From NCBI GenBank assembly GCA_964035545.1, contig OZ037768.1:15438175-15502174 (forward strand): DNA of 64,000 bases, given 5' to 3'. Position 1 is the first letter of the stretch, and each line of letters starts with the position of its first letter. The DNA is from Bugula neritina. Lineage: Eukaryota; Bryozoa; Gymnolaemata; Cheilostomatida; Bugulidae. Positions 1-15,532 of this stretch are shown here, piece after piece. A program made the position numbers and the translations under genes. The notes below the pieces were generated by a model, which worked only from the letters and a program-made list of their open reading frames with translations, did no database searches and had not been told where the DNA came from.

Positions 1-2579
1 ACATTGGAATATACTGCAACATACCAAATATATGGTAACCTACTGAAACATACTGTAACACGTTGAATGATATTGCAACATACCGAAATACACTGCAACC
101 CACTGAATTATACTGTAATATACAGAAATGTACTGTAACATACTAAAACATGCGACAACATACTCAGATATACTGCAAGACATTGAAATATACTGCAACA
201 TACTGAAATATGTTCTAGCATACTTAAATACACGGCGACACACTGAAGTATACTGTAATATACAGAAATGTACTGTAAAATATTGAAATATACTTCAACA
301 TACTGAAATATACCTAAAAATAATGAAAGAGACTGAAATACACTGGAACATAATAAAATACACTGCAACACATTTGAATATACTGCAACATACCAATATA
401 TATGTCAACCTACTGAAAGATGCGGCAAACTACTGAAACATACTGCAACATACTGCCACATAATGAAATATACTGCAACATACTGAAATATACTGCAAGA
501 TACTGCAACATACTGAAATACACTGTAACATACTGAATTACATTGCAACAAACTAAAATATACTGAAACACACCAAAAATTATTGCAACTGTGCAACATA
601 ATGAAAATATACCGCAAAAACACTGAAAGACACCGCAACACACTGAAACATGCTGTGGCACACTGAAATACACTGCAACACACTGAAGTATACTGTAATA
701 TACAGAAATGTACGGTAATATACTGAAACATAGTCAACCTACTGAAATGTTCTGTAACACATTGAATGATACTGCAACATACTGAAACACACTGTAAGAT
801 ACTGAAATACACTCCAACACACTGGAATATACTGCAACATACCGATTTATATGGTAAGCCTACTGGAATATGTTGCAAACTACTGAAATATACTGCAACA
901 TACTGCAGCATACTGATATTCACTGTAACAAATTGAAATACACTGCAACACATTGAAACATACCGCAACATACCGAAATATATGGTAACCTAGTGAAATA
1001 TACTGTAACACATTGAAGTATGCTGTAATATACAGAAATGTATTGTAACACATTGAAATATACTGCAACATACTATAATATGCTGTAGCATACTGAAATA
1101 CACGGCAACACATTGAAGTATACTGTAGTATACAGAATTGTACTGTAAAATACAGAAACATACTGCAACATACTGAAATATACTGCAACATCCTGAAATA
1201 TACTGCAAGATACTGCAACATACTGAAATACACTGCAACATTGTGAAACATACTGAAATACACTGCAACAAACTGAAATACACTGCAACGTACTGAAGTA
1301 TACTGCAACATCCTGTAATATACAGCAAGATACTGCAACATGCTGAAATACACTGTAACAAACTGAAATACACGGCAACATACTGAAATATACTGCAACA
1401 TACTGAAATATACTGCAAGAAACTGCAACAGACTGAAATACATTGTAAGAAACTGAAATACAATGCAACATTTTGCAACATACTGAAATACATTGCAACA
1501 AACTAAAATATACTGAAACACACCAAAAATTGTTGCAACTGTGCGACATAATGAAAATATACCGCAAAAACACTGAAATATACTGCAACATACTGAAATA
1601 TGCTGTAGCATACTGAAATACAGTGCAAGACACTGAAGTATACTGTAATTTACAGAAATTTACTGTAACATACTGAAACATAGTCAACATACTGAAATGG
1701 ACTGCAACATACTGGAATATACTGCAACAATGTGAAATACACTGTAACATACTGAATTACACTGCAACATAGTGAAACATACTGAAGTACACTGCAACAC
1801 ATTGAAATATACTGCAACATATCCAAATATATTGTAATCTACTGAAATATAGTGTAAAACATTGAATGATACTGCAACATACTGAAATACACTGCAACAC
1901 ACTGAAGTATACTGTAATATACAAAAATGTATTGTAACATTCTGAAACATGCGGCAACATATTGAAATATACTGCAACACATTGAAATATACTGCAACAT
2001 ACTGAAATATACCTAAAAATAATGAAAGAGACTGAAATACACTGGAACATACTGAAACACACTGCAACTTATTTGAATATACTGCAACATACCAATATAT
2101 ATGGTAACCTACTGAAATCTGTTGCAAACTACTGAAATATACTGCAACATACTGCCACATGATGAAATATACTGCAACATACTGAAATATACTGCAAGAT
2201 ACTGCAACATACTCAAATACACTGTAACATACTGAAATACATTTCAACAAACTAAAATATACTGAAACACACCAAAACTTATTGCAACTGTGCAACATAA
2301 TGAAAATATACCGCAACACACTGAAATATGCTGTAGCATACTGAAATACAGTGCAAGACACAGAAGTAAACTGTAATTTAGAGAAATTTACTATAACATA
2401 CTTAAACATACGTCAACATACTGAAATGTACTGCGTCATGCTGAAATATACTGCAACATACTGAAATGCACTGCAACATACCCCAACATACTAGAGTACA
2501 CTGCAACACATTGAAATATACTGCAACATACCGAAATATATGGTAACCTACTGAAATATGTTGCAAACCACTGCAACAT

Positions 2580-3110
2580 ACTGCAACATACTGCAACAAA
2601 ATGAAATATACTGTAACACACTGAAACATACTGCAAAATGCTGAAATAAACTGTGACATACCAAAACATACTGCAACATACTGAAATATACTGCATGATA
2701 CTGCAACATACTGAAGTACACTGTAACATACTGAGATACACTGTAACATATTGAAATACACTGCAACACATTGAAATATACTGCAACATACGTAAACATA
2801 CGGCAACATACTGAAGTATACTGCGACACAATGAAGTATACTGCAACAAACTGAAATATGCTGTAGCATGCTGAAATACACTGCAACACACTGAAGTATA
2901 CTCTAATATACAGAAATGTACTGTAACATACTGAAACATAGTCAACATGCTGAAATATACTGCAACATACTGCAACATACTGAAATACACTGCAACAAAC
3001 TGAAACACACTGCAACATACTGAAATATACTGCAACATCCTGAAATATACTGCAAGATTCTGCAACATACTGAAATACATTGTAGGATACTGAAATACAC
3101 TGCAACATTT
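2580..3110. repeat. Higher-order copy in satellite 1 (family H1, copy 1)
   Basis: This stretch shares a distinctive order of variant 20-bp units with about 4071-4610, at an offset near 1491 bp. Shared markers include the variant CGTAAACATACGGCAACATA at 2791 and 4282, and the unit series AAAATGAAATATACTGTAAC upstream of it. The alignment was made by eye, so the ends are approximate. Confidence 0.7.
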
Positions 3111-4070
3111 TGCAATATACTGAAATACACTGCAACACATTGAAATATACTGCAACATACTGAAATACACGGCAACATACTGAAATATACTGCGACACTT
3201 TGAATTAATACACTTCAACATACCACAACACACTGAGTTATACTGTAACATAGAGAAACGTACTGTAACATACTAAAACATGCGGCAACACATTGAAATA
3301 TACCGCAATACATTGAAATATACTGCAACATACAAAATATGCTGTTGCATAGTGAAATACACTGCAACACACTGAAGTATAGTGTAATATACAGAAATGT
3401 ACTGTAAAACACTGAAATATACTTCAACATACTACTACATAATAAAATATACTGCAACATACTGAAATATACTGCAAGATACGGCAACATACTGAAATAC
3501 ACTGTAACATACTGAAATACACTGCAACACATTGGAATAAACTGCAACATACTGAAATATATAGTAACCTACTGAAATATACTGCAACATACTGCAACAA
3601 AATGAAACATACTGTAACACACTGAAACATACTGCAAAATACTGAAATATACTGTAACATACAAAAACATACTGCAACATACTGAAATGTACTGCACTAT
3701 ACTGCAACATACTGAAGTACACTGTAACATACTGAGATACACTGCAACATACTGTAAAATACTGCAACATACTGAGATACACTGTAACATATTGAAATAC
3801 ACTGCAACACATTGAAATATACTGCAACATACTGAAACATACGGCAACATACTGAAGTATACTGCGACACAATGGAGTATACTGCAACAAACTGAAAGGT
3901 GCTGTAGCATACTGAAATACACCGAAACACACTGAAGTATACTGTAATATACAGAAATGTACTGTAACATACTCCAACATACTAGAGTACACTGCAAAAC
4001 ATTGAAATATACTGCAAGATACCGAAATATATGGTAACCTACTGAAATATCTTGCAAACCACTGAAACAT

Positions 4071-4610
4071 ACTGCAACATACTGCAACAAAATGAAATAT
4101 ACTGTAACACTATGAAACATACTGCAAAATGCTGAAATATACTGTGACAAACCAAAACATACTGCAACATACTGAAATATACTGCACGATACTGCAACAT
4201 ACTGAAGTACACTGTAACATACTGAGATACACTGTAACATATTGAAACACACTGCAACACATTGAAATATACTGCAACATACGTAAACATACGGCAACAT
4301 ACTGAAGTATACTGCGACACAATGAAGTATACTGCAACAAACTGAAATATGCTGTAGCATACTGAAATACACTGCAACACACTGAAGTATACTCTAATAT
4401 ACAAAAATGCACTGTAACATACTGAAGCATAGTCAACATGCTGAAATATACTGCAACATACTGCAACATACTGAAATACACTGCAACAAACTGAAATACA
4501 CTGCAACATACTGAAATATACTGCAACATCCTGAAATATACTGCAAGATTCTGCAACATACTGAAATACATTGTAGAATACTGAAATACACTGCAACATT
4601 TTGCAATATA
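4071..4610. repeat. Higher-order copy in satellite 1 (family H1, copy 2)
   Basis: Second copy of the ordered variant series found at about 2580-3110. The two copies carry the same rare units in the same order with a few substitutions, as expected from segmental duplication inside the array and not from independent mutation of the monomers. Confidence 0.7.
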
Positions 4611-4628
4611 CTGAAATACACCGCAACG

Positions 4629-5449
4629 CATTGGAACATACTGCAACATACCGAAATATATAGTAACCTACTGAAATATACTGCAACATACTGCAACAAA
4701 ATGAAACATAGTGTAACACACTGAAACATACTGCAAAATACTGAAATATACTGTAACATACAAAAACATACTGCAACACACTGAAATATACTGCACTATA
4801 CTGCAACATACTGAAGTACACTGTAACATACTGAGATACACTGCAACATACTGTAAAATACTGCAACATACTGAGATACACTGTAACATATTGAAATACA
4901 CTGCAACACATTGAAATATACTGCAACATACTGAAACATACGGCAACATACTGAAGTATACTGCGACACAATGGAGTATACTGCAACAAACTGAAAGATG
5001 CTGTAGCATACTGAAATACACCGCAACACACTGAAGTATACTGTAATATACAGAAATGTACTGTAACATACAGAAACATAGTCAACATACTGAAATGTAC
5101 TGTAACACATTGAATTATACTGCAACATACTGAAATACACTGTAACATACTGAATTACACTGCAAGATACTGCAACATACTGAAGTACACTGCAACAAAG
5201 TTAAACATACTGTAACACACTGAAACGTACCGCAAAATACTGAAATATACTGTGACATACTAAAGCATCCTGCAACATACTGAAATATACTTCAACATAC
5301 TGAAACATACCTAAAAATTATAAAACATACTGAAATACGCTGTAACATACTGAAATGCACTGCAACACATTGGAATATACTGCAACATACCGAAATATAT
5401 GGTAACCTACTGAAATATGTTGCAAACTACTGAAATATACTACAACATA
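4629..5449. repeat. Higher-order copy in satellite 1 (family H2, copy 1)
   Basis: An ordered run of variant units repeated at 8224-9044 (offset 3595 bp) and partly at about 6485-7170 (offset 1587 bp). A useful landmark is the off-consensus string CTAAAAATTATAAAAC, which starts at 5311, 6898 and 8906. Similarity to the 8.2-kb copy breaks at about 5450, where the sequence changes to ACAACATAATGCAACATACT. Confidence 0.8.
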
Positions 5450-6484
5450 ATGCAACATACTGAAATACACTGCAACAAGCTGCAACATACTGCAACAAAA
5501 TGAAATATACTGTAACCTACTGCAACATACTGCAACAAAATGAAATATACTGTAACACATTGAAACATACTGCAAAATACTGAAATATACATTAAAATAC
5601 TAAAAAATACTGCAAAATACTGAAATATGATACAACATATTGAATTACACTGCAACATACTGAAACAAACTTCAACATACTGAAACAAACTGCAACATAC
5701 TGAAATATACCGCAAGTCACTGCAACATACTGAAATAGCTTGTAAGATACTGAATTATACTGCAACATATTGAAATACACTGCAGCACATTGAAATATAC
5801 TGCAAAATACTGAAACGTACGGCAACATACTGAAATATACTGCGATACATTGAAACATACTGCAACATACTGAAATATGCTGTAGCATACTGATATACAC
5901 TGCAACACACTGAAGTATACTGTAATATACAGAAATGTACTGTAACATGATGAAACATATGTCAACATACTGAAATGTACTGCAACATACTGAAATATAC
6001 TGTAACACTGAAATAAACTGAAACATGCTGAAATATACTGCAACATAATGAATTAAACTGCAACCTGCTGAAATATACTGCAAAATATCAAAGTATATCG
6101 TAATATACGGATATGTACTGTAACATACTGAAACATACTGAAACATACTGAAACATACTGAAACAAACTGAAACATACTAGAACATACCGAAACATACTG
6201 ATACATAATGAAATATACTGCAACGCACTGAAGTATACTGTAGTATACAGAAATGTACTGTAAAGTACAGAAATATACTGCAACATACTAAAATAGACTG
6301 CAACATACTGCAACATACTGAAATACACTGCAACAAACCTAAATACACTGCAACATACTGAAATACACTGCAACATCCTGAAATATACTGCAAGATACTG
6401 CAACATACTGAAATACATCGTAAGATACTGAAATACACTGCAAAATTTTGCAATATACCGAAATACACTGTAACATGTTGAAAT

Positions 6485-7170
6485 AAACTGCAACACATTG
6501 AAATATACTGCAACATACTGAAACATACGGCAACATACTGAAGTATACTGCGACACAATGGAGTATACTGCAACAAACTGAAAGATGCTGTAGCATACTG
6601 AAATACACCGCAACACACTGAAGTATACTGTAATATACAGAAATGTACTGTAACATACTGAAACATAGTCAACATACTGAAATGTACTGTAACACATTGA
6701 ATTATACTGCAACATACTGAAATACACTGTAACATACTGAATTACACTGCAAGATACTGCAACATACTGAAGTACACTGCAACAAAGTTAAACATACTGT
6801 AACACACTCCAACGTACCGCAAAATACTGAAATATACTGTGACATACTAAAGCATCCTGCAACATACTGAAATATACTTCAACATACTGAAACATACCTA
6901 AAAATTATAAAACATACTGAAATACGCTGTAACATACTGAAATGCACTGCAACACATTGGAATATACTGCAACATACCGAAATATATGGTAACCTACTGA
7001 AATATGTTGCAAACTACTGAAATATACTACAACATACTGCAACATACTGGAATACACTGTAACATATTGAAATACAGTGCAACTAATTGAAATATACCGC
7101 AACATACCGAAATATATGATAACTTACTGAAATATACTGTAACACATTGAATGATACTGCAACATCTTTA
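6485..7170. repeat. Higher-order copy in satellite 1 (family H2, copy 2, partial)
   Basis: It lacks the left part of the H2 unit but continues further right in common with copy 3 (offset 2008 bp), through the rare series TGATAACTTACTGAAATATA near 7107 and 9123. Copies 2 and 3 are therefore closer to each other at their right end than either is to copy 1. Confidence 0.75.
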
Positions 7171-7400
7171 AATACACTGCAACACACTGAAGTATACTGT
7201 AATATACAGAAATGTACTGTAAAATACTGAAATATACTTCAACATACTGCTACATAGTAAAATATACTGCAACATACTGAAATATACTGCACGATACTGC
7301 AACATACTGAAGTACACTGCAACATACTGAAATACACTGCAACAAACTGAAATACACTGCAACATACTGAAATATACTGCAACATCCTGAAATACACTGC

Positions 7401-7600
7401 AAGATTCTGCAACAAACTGAAATACATTGTAGAATACTGAAATACACTGCAACATTTTGCAATATACTGAAATACACCGCAACACATTGAAATATACTGC
7501 AAGATTCTGCAACAAACTGAAATACATTGTAGAATACTGAAATACACTGCAACATTTTGCAATATACTGAAATACACCGCAACACATTGAAATATACTGC
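7401..7600. repeat. Exact 100-bp tandem duplication (5 x 20 bp)
   Basis: Positions 7401-7500 and 7501-7600 read the same base for base; each starts AAGATTCTGCAACAAACTGA and ends with AAATATACTGC. The period is exactly five satellite units. Identity between neighbours in an array otherwise full of variants points to a very recent duplication. Confidence 0.9.
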
Positions 7601-8223
7601 AACATACTGAAATATACGGCAACATACTGAAATATACTGCGACACTTTGAAATGTACTGCAACATCCTGAAATATGCTGTTGCATACTGAAATACACTGC
7701 AACACACTGAAGTAAAATGTGTCATACAGAAATTTACTGTAAAATACTGAAACATACGCCAACATACTGAAATATATTTCAACATACTGAAACATATCTA
7801 AATATATTGAAACATACTTAAATATATTGTAACATACTGAATTACACTGCAACATACTGAAAAAGAGTGTAACATATTGAAATACACTGCAACACTTTGA
7901 AATACACTTCAACATACTGCAACACACTGAGTTATACTGTAACTTAGAGAAACGTACTGTAACGTACTGAAACATGCGGCAACATATTGATATATACCGC
8001 AATACATTGAAATATACTGCAACATACAAAATATGCTGTAGCATACTGAAATACACTGCAACACACTGAAGTATACTGTAATATACAGAAATGTACTGTA
8101 AAATACTGAAATATACTTCAACATACTGCTACATAATGAAATATACTGCAACATACTGAAATATACTGCAAGATACCGCAACATACTGAAATACACTGTA
8201 ACATACTGAAATACACTGCAACA

Positions 8224-9178
8224 CATTGGAACATACTGCAACATACCGAAATATATAGTAACCTACTGAAATATACTGCAACATACTGCAACAAAATGAA
8301 ACATACTGTAACACACTGAAACATACTGCAAAATACTGAAATATACTGTAACATACAAAAACATACTGCAACATACTGAAATATACTGCACTATACTGCA
8401 ACATACTGAAGTACACTGTAACATACTGAGATACACTGCAACATACTGTAAAATACTGCAACATACTGAGATACACTGTAACATATTGAAATACACTGCA
8501 ACACATTGAAATATACTGCAACATACTGAAACATACGGCAACATACTGAAGTATACTGCGACACAATGGAGTATACTGCAACAAACTGAAAGATGCTGTA
8601 GCATACTGAAATACACCGCAACACACTGAAGTATACTGTAATATACAGAAATGTACTGTAACATACAGAAACATAGTCAACATACTGAAATGTACTGTAA
8701 CACATTGAATTATACTGCAACATACTGAAATACACTGTAACGTACTGAATTACACTGCAAGATACTGCAACATACTGAAGTACACTGCAACAAAGTTAAA
8801 CATACTATAACACACTGAAACGTACCGCAAAATACTGAAATATACTGTGACATACTAAAGCATCCTGCAACATACTGAAATATACTTCAACATACTGAAA
8901 CATACCTAAAAATTATAAAACATACTGAAATACGCTGTAACATACTGAAATGCACTGCAACACATTGGAATATACTGCAACATACCGAAATATATGGTAA
9001 CCTACTGAAATATGTTGCAAACTACTGAAATATACTACAACATACTGCAACATACTGGAATACACTGTAACACATTGAAATACAGTGCAACTAATTGAAA
9101 TATACCGCAACAAACCGAAATATATGATAACTTACTGAAATATACTGTAACACATTAAATGATACTGCAACATACTTA
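8224..9178. repeat. Higher-order copy in satellite 1 (family H2, copy 3)
   Basis: The most complete H2 copy. Its left 820 bp match 4629-5449 with only a few substitutions, and its right part matches copy 2 down to about 7170. The shared landmark CTAAAAATTATAAAAC is at 8906. Confidence 0.8.
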
Positions 9179-11015
9179 AATACAATGCAACACACTGAAG
9201 TATACTGTATTATACAGAAATGTACTGTAACATACTGAAACATGCGACAACATACTGAAATATGCTGTAGCATACTGAAATACACGGCAACACACTGAAG
9301 TATACTGTAATATACAGAAATGTACTGTAAAATACTGAAATATACTTCAACATACTGCTACATAGTAAAATATACTGCAACATACTGAAATATACTGCAC
9401 GATACTGCAACATACTGAAGTACACTGTAGCATACTGATATACACTGCAACATACTGAAGTACACTGCAACACATTGGAATATACTGCAACATACTGAAT
9501 TATATAGTAAACCTACTGAAATATGTTGCAAACTACTGAAATACACTGCAACAAGCTGCAACATACTGCAACAAAATGAAATATACTGTAACCTACTGCA
9601 ACATACTGCAACAAAATGAAATATACTGTAACACATTGAAACATACTGAAAAATACTGAAATATACACTAAAATACTAAAACATACTGCAACATACTGAA
9701 ATATATTACAACATAATGAATTACACTGCAACATGCTGAAACAAACTTCAACATACTGAAATATAATACAACATATCTAAAAATACTGAAACATACTGAA
9801 ATACATTGTAACATTCTGAATTACACTGCAACATACTGAAATATACTGCAAGTCACTGCAACATACTGAAATACATTGTAAGATACTGAATTACACTGCA
9901 ACATGTTGAAATACACTGCAACACATTGAAATATACTGCAAAATACTGAAACATACGGCAACATACTGAAATATACTGCGATACATTGAAACATACTGCA
10001 ACATACTGAAATATGCTGTAGCATACTGATATACACTGCAACACACTGAAGTATACTGTAATATACAGAAATGTACTGTAACATACTGAAAAATACGACA
10101 ACATACTGAAATGTACTGCAACATGATGAAATATACTACAACATTTTAGAATATACTGCAACATACTGAAATATACTGTAACACACTGAGATAAACTGAA
10201 ACATGCTGAAAGATACTGCAACATAATGAATTAAACTGCAACATACTGAAATTCACTGCAACATATCAAAGTATATCGTAATATACGGATATGTACTGTA
10301 ACATACTGAAACATACTGAAACATACTGAGACATAATGAATTATACTGCAACGCACTGAAATATACTTTAGAATACTGAAATATATTGTAACATAATGAA
10401 ATATACTGCAAACATACTGAAATATTCTGCAACAACTTGAAAGATACTACAGCATACTGAATTATACTGTGGCATACTGAAACATATTGTATCATATTGA
10501 AATATGACAAAACATACTGAAACTGACTGCAACATACTAAAATATACTACAACATGCTAAAATATACTGCAACATACTGAAATATAATGTAACATACTGA
10601 GATACACTGCAACGTACTGAAATATACTGCAACATATCGAAGTATATCGTAATATACAGACATGCACTGTAACATACTGAAACATACTGCAAAATACTGA
10701 AATATACTGCAACATACTGAGATATAATGAAACAAACCGAAATATTTGGTAACCAACTGAAATGTGTTGAAACTATTAAAATATATTGCAACATATCAAA
10801 AAATACTCCAACTGTGCAACATAATGAAATATACTGCAAGCATACTGAAATATACTGAACAACATAAAAGATACTGTAAGATACCTAAATAATATACTGA
10901 AACATACTGCAACATACTGAAATATACTGTACCATAAAGAAATAAACTGCAACATACTGCAACATATCGAAGTATATCGTAATATACGGACATGTCTGTG
11001 ACATACTGAGACATA

Positions 11016-11773
11016 CACAGGATAGTTAAGCGGGCAACCTTTTATCTGCAACTGCCTTGCTGAGGTTTGCATTGTAATCATATAAGAATTCAGTACCAGT
11101 AAAATAAAATCTCACCTAATCGTGCAAGAGTCAAAATTTAAAAACTATGTTGTAGATCTTGTTTTTCCTCAGTGCAACTTTTTTGGAAATTTCAATTTTC
11201 TTTTTTTTTTGCAAAGTTATAGACAAAAAACTGCCCAATTTTGGCCAATTTTGCCAGAAAAGCTGACTTTTCAGTACCAGTAAAATATCTCAGCAGCAAA
11301 AGATGATACCTGAATAAAAATTGCACTGCTAGAATCCTGAGATATTTCTCCAGTGCAACTTTTTTCATTTTCCAATAATTCTGCTAGATTGCCCATAAAT
11401 TGGTGATGTATACACTGAAAATGCCATTATTTTTCATAAGAAACTAGCAGCGCGCAGTGCTTCACGCTTCAATGAGCACTTAGGGATGAGAAGATATTGG
11501 CGCGTACATGCTAATTATAGGCTTGCTAGCTGGCAGGCTATAATGAATAGCTCGCTTTGTACTTTGTTTATGTAGCACCCATAATGGAATGTTGATAGAT
11601 AACGCAGCCTGAATGAAGGTTGCTGCTCATTGGCTGTAGTTTAATCTTGGGCTAAACAAATGCAAGTAAGCAACACGCATGCCACCCGCAGAGCAATATT
11701 ATTCAAAAACTTGAAATACATTTTGAGAGAAATTTATGATATTCTTAGTGAGGATGCCCTTAACTATACTGTG
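11016..11773 (-). mobile_element. ~750-bp non-autonomous DNA transposon, copy A (inverted)
   Basis: The copy begins CACAGGATAGTTAAG and ends CTTAACTATACTGTG, an inverted terminal repeat. Relative to the other three copies it is reversed, so the end reading GGCATCCTCACTAAG lies on its right. It interrupts satellite 1: the flanks ...GAGACATA and TACTGAAAG... join to the ordinary unit GAGACATACTGAAAG if TA is the duplicated target. The interior is unique sequence with two A/T-rich segments sharing the motifs TTGCACTG and TTTTACTGGTACTGA. No transposase is encoded, so mobility would have depended on an enzyme from elsewhere. The superfamily is not established; Tc1/mariner-like elements target TA, but other copies show AA and AT. 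Confidence 0.85.
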
Positions 11774-14700
11774 TACTGAAAGATACTGAAATATACTGGA
11801 ACATACCGAAACATACTGCAACATAATGAATTATGCTGTAACACACTGAAATATACGGCAAAATACTGAAATATATTGTAACATACTGAAACATACTGCA
11901 ACATACTGAAATATACTGCAAGCTACTGAAAGATACTGCAACATACTGAATTATACTATGGCATACTGAAACATATTGAAATATGACGTAACATACTGAA
12001 ATTTACTGCAACATACTAAAATATATAACAACACGCTAAAATATACTGCAACATACTGAAATATACTGTAACATACTGCAACATACTGAACTATACTGAA
12101 ATATACCGGAACATACTGGAATAACCTGTGACACACTAAAGAATATTGCAACATACTGAAAGATACTGCAACATACTGAATTATACTGCAGCAGACTGAA
12201 ACATATTGTAACATACTGAAATATACTCGATCATACTGGAATAAACTGTGACACACTAAAGAATATTGCAACATACTGAAAGATACTGCAACATACCAAA
12301 ATATACTGTAACATACTGAAAAATACTGTAACATACTGAAATACACTGCAACATACTGCAAAATACTGCAGCATACTGAAATACACTGCAACATGCTGCA
12401 ACATACTGAAATACACGGTAACATATTGAAATACCCTGCAACACATTGAAAGATACTGCAACATACTGAAACATACTGCAACATATCAAAGTATATCGTA
12501 ATATACGGACATGTTCTGCAACATACTGAAACATACTGAAACATACTGAAATATACTGACATATACTGGAACATACCGGAACGTACTGCAACATAATGAA
12601 ATATACTGCAAACATACTGAAATATACTGCAACATAATGAAATAAACTGCAACATTTTGAGATATACTGCAACATACCGAACTATGTCGTAATCTACGGA
12701 CATGTACTGTAACATACTGAAACATACTGCAAAATACTAAAATGTACTGTAACAAACTGAAACATACTGCAACATACTGAATTATACTACACCATACTGA
12801 AGCATATTGTAACATATTGAAATATGACGAAACATACTGAAACTTGCTGCAACATATTAAAATATACTACAACATGTTGAAATATACTGCAACATACTGA
12901 AATATACTGTAACATACTGAGATACACTGTAACATGCTGAAATATACTGCAACATAATGAAATAAATTGCAACATACTGAAATATACTGCAACATATCGA
13001 AGTATATCGTGATATACAGACATATACTTTAACAACTATTAAAACATACTGCAACATACCGAAAAATACTGCAACTGTGCAACATAATGAAATATACTGC
13101 AAACATACTGAAATATATTGAACAACTTAAAAGATACTGTAAGATACTGAAATATACTGTAACATGCTGAAATGTACTGCAACATAACGAAATAAACTGC
13201 AACATACTGAAATATACTGCAACATATCGAAGTATATCGTGATAAACGGACATGTACTGTAACCTACTGAAACATACTGCAAAATACTGAAATATACTGT
13301 AACATACTGAAACATACTGCAACATACTGAATTATACTACAACATACTGAAATATACTGCAATATACTGCAATATACTGAAATACACTGTAATATATTGA
13401 ATTACACTGCAACATACTGAAGTATGGTGTAATATACAGAAATGTACTGTAACATACTGAAACATACGTCAACATACTGAAATAAACTGCAACATACTGA
13501 AATCTACTGCAACATATCGAAGTATATCGTAATATACGGACATGTACTGTAACATACTGAAACATACTGCAAAATACTGAAATATACTGTAACATACTGA
13601 AACACGCTGCAACATACTGAAATATACCGGAACATACTGGAATAACCTGTGACACACTAAAGAATATTGCAACATACTGAAAGATACTGCAACATACAGA
13701 ATTATACTGTGGCATACTGAAACATATTGTAACGTACTGAAATATACTCGAACATACTGAAACAAACTGTGACACACCAAAATATTTTGCAACATCCTGA
13801 AAAATAATGCAACATACCGAAATATACTGTAACATATTGAAATATACTGTAACACATTGAATTACACTGCAACACATTGAAAGATACTGCAACATACTGA
13901 AACATAGGGCAACATATCGAAATATACTGCGACACAATCAAATATACTGCAACATACTGAAATTTGCTGTAGCATACTGAAATACACTGCAACTCATTGA
14001 AGTATACTCCAATATATATAAATGTACTGTATCATACTGAAACATATGGCAACATACTGAAATGTACTGCAACATACCGAAATATACCACAACGAACCGA
14101 AATATATGGGAACCTACTGAAACATGTTGCAAACTACTAAAATATACTGCAATATACTGTAACATACTGAAATACACTGCAACATACTGCAACATACTGA
14201 AATACACAGTAACATATTGAAATACACGGCAACACATGGAAAGACACTGCAACATACTGAAACATACGGCAACATACTGAATTATACTGTAACATACTGA
14301 GATATACTGTAACATGCTGAAATATACTGCAACATAATGAAATAAACTGCAACATACTGAAATATACTGCAACATATCGAAGTATATCGTAATATACGGA
14401 CATGTACTGTAACATACTGAAACATACTGAAATATCCTGAAATATACTGGAACATACCTAAACGTACTGCAATATAAAGAACTATACTGCAAACACACTG
14501 AAATATACTGCAACAACTTAATAGATACTGTAAGATACAGTAATATACTGAAACATACCGAAACATGCTGCAACATACTGAAACATACGGGAACGTACTG
14601 GAATAAACTGTGACACACTAAAATATATTACAACATACTGAAAATACTACAACATACTGAATTATACTGTGGCACACTGAAACATATTGTAACATATTGA

Positions 14701-15532
14701 AATATGACGAAACATACTGAAATTTACTGCAACTTACTAAAATATACTACAACATGCTTAAATATACTGTAACATGCTGAAATATACTGCAACATAACAA
14801 AATAAACTGCAACATACTGAAATATACTGCAACATATCGAAGTATATCGTAATAAACGAACATGTACTGTAACATACTGAAACATACTGCAAAATACTGA
14901 AATATACTGTAACGTACTGAAACATACTGCAACATACTGAATTATACTACGACATACTGAAATACACTGTAATATACTGAATTACACTGCAACATACTGA
15001 AGTATAAAGTAATATACACAAATGTACTGTAACATACTGAAACATACGTCAACATACTGAAATAAACTGCAACATTGTGAAATATACTGCAACATATCGA
15101 AGTATATCGTAATATACGGACATGTACTGTAACATACTGAAACATACTGCAAAATACCGAAATATACTGTAACATACTGAAACATACTGCAATACACTGA
15201 ATTATACTACAACATACTGAAATATACTGCAATATACTGCAACATACTGAAATACACTGTAATATACTGAATTACACTGCAGCATACTGAAGTATAGTGT
15301 AATATATAGAAATGTACTGTAACATACTGAAACATACGTCAACATACTGAAATAAACTGCAACATACTGAAATATACTGCAAAATATTGAAGTATATCGT
15401 AATATATGGACATGTACTGTAACATACTGAAACATATTGAAACATACTGAAATATACTGGAACATACCGAAACGTACCGCAGCATAATGAAATATACTGC
15501 AAACATACTGGATTACACTGAACAACTTAAAA
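11774..15532. repeat. Satellite 1, block between inverted transposon copies
   Basis: Same 20-bp satellite as 1-11015, bounded by copy A (inverted) and copy B (direct) of the ~750-bp element. It is locally richer in units with ATCGAAGTATATCGTAATAT and GGACATGTACTGTAACATAC (for example near 12490, 13510, 14380, 15100). These rare units recur many times inside the block, about 0.3-0.9 kb apart, which again indicates higher-order amplification. Minus-strand open frames here are repeat artefacts. Confidence 0.93.

Larger units (their letters stand above)
1..11015. repeat. Satellite 1, 20-bp tandem repeat, first block
   Basis: The whole block is a tandem array of a 20-bp unit, consensus ACTGAAATATACTGCAACAT, which is itself two related 10-bp halves. 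Unit variants include ACTGTAACAC, ACTGCGACAC, CGGCAACATA and GGTAACCTAC. Units differ by point changes and occasional indels, so the array is old or diverged, but longer stretches recur almost exactly (higher-order repeats listed separately). On the minus strand the unit has no stop codon, and 20 is not a multiple of 3, so all three minus frames read the same 20-residue repeat. The many long minus-strand open frames here are therefore a product of the repeat. No gene, promoter or RNA gene is seen in the block. Confidence 0.95.
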
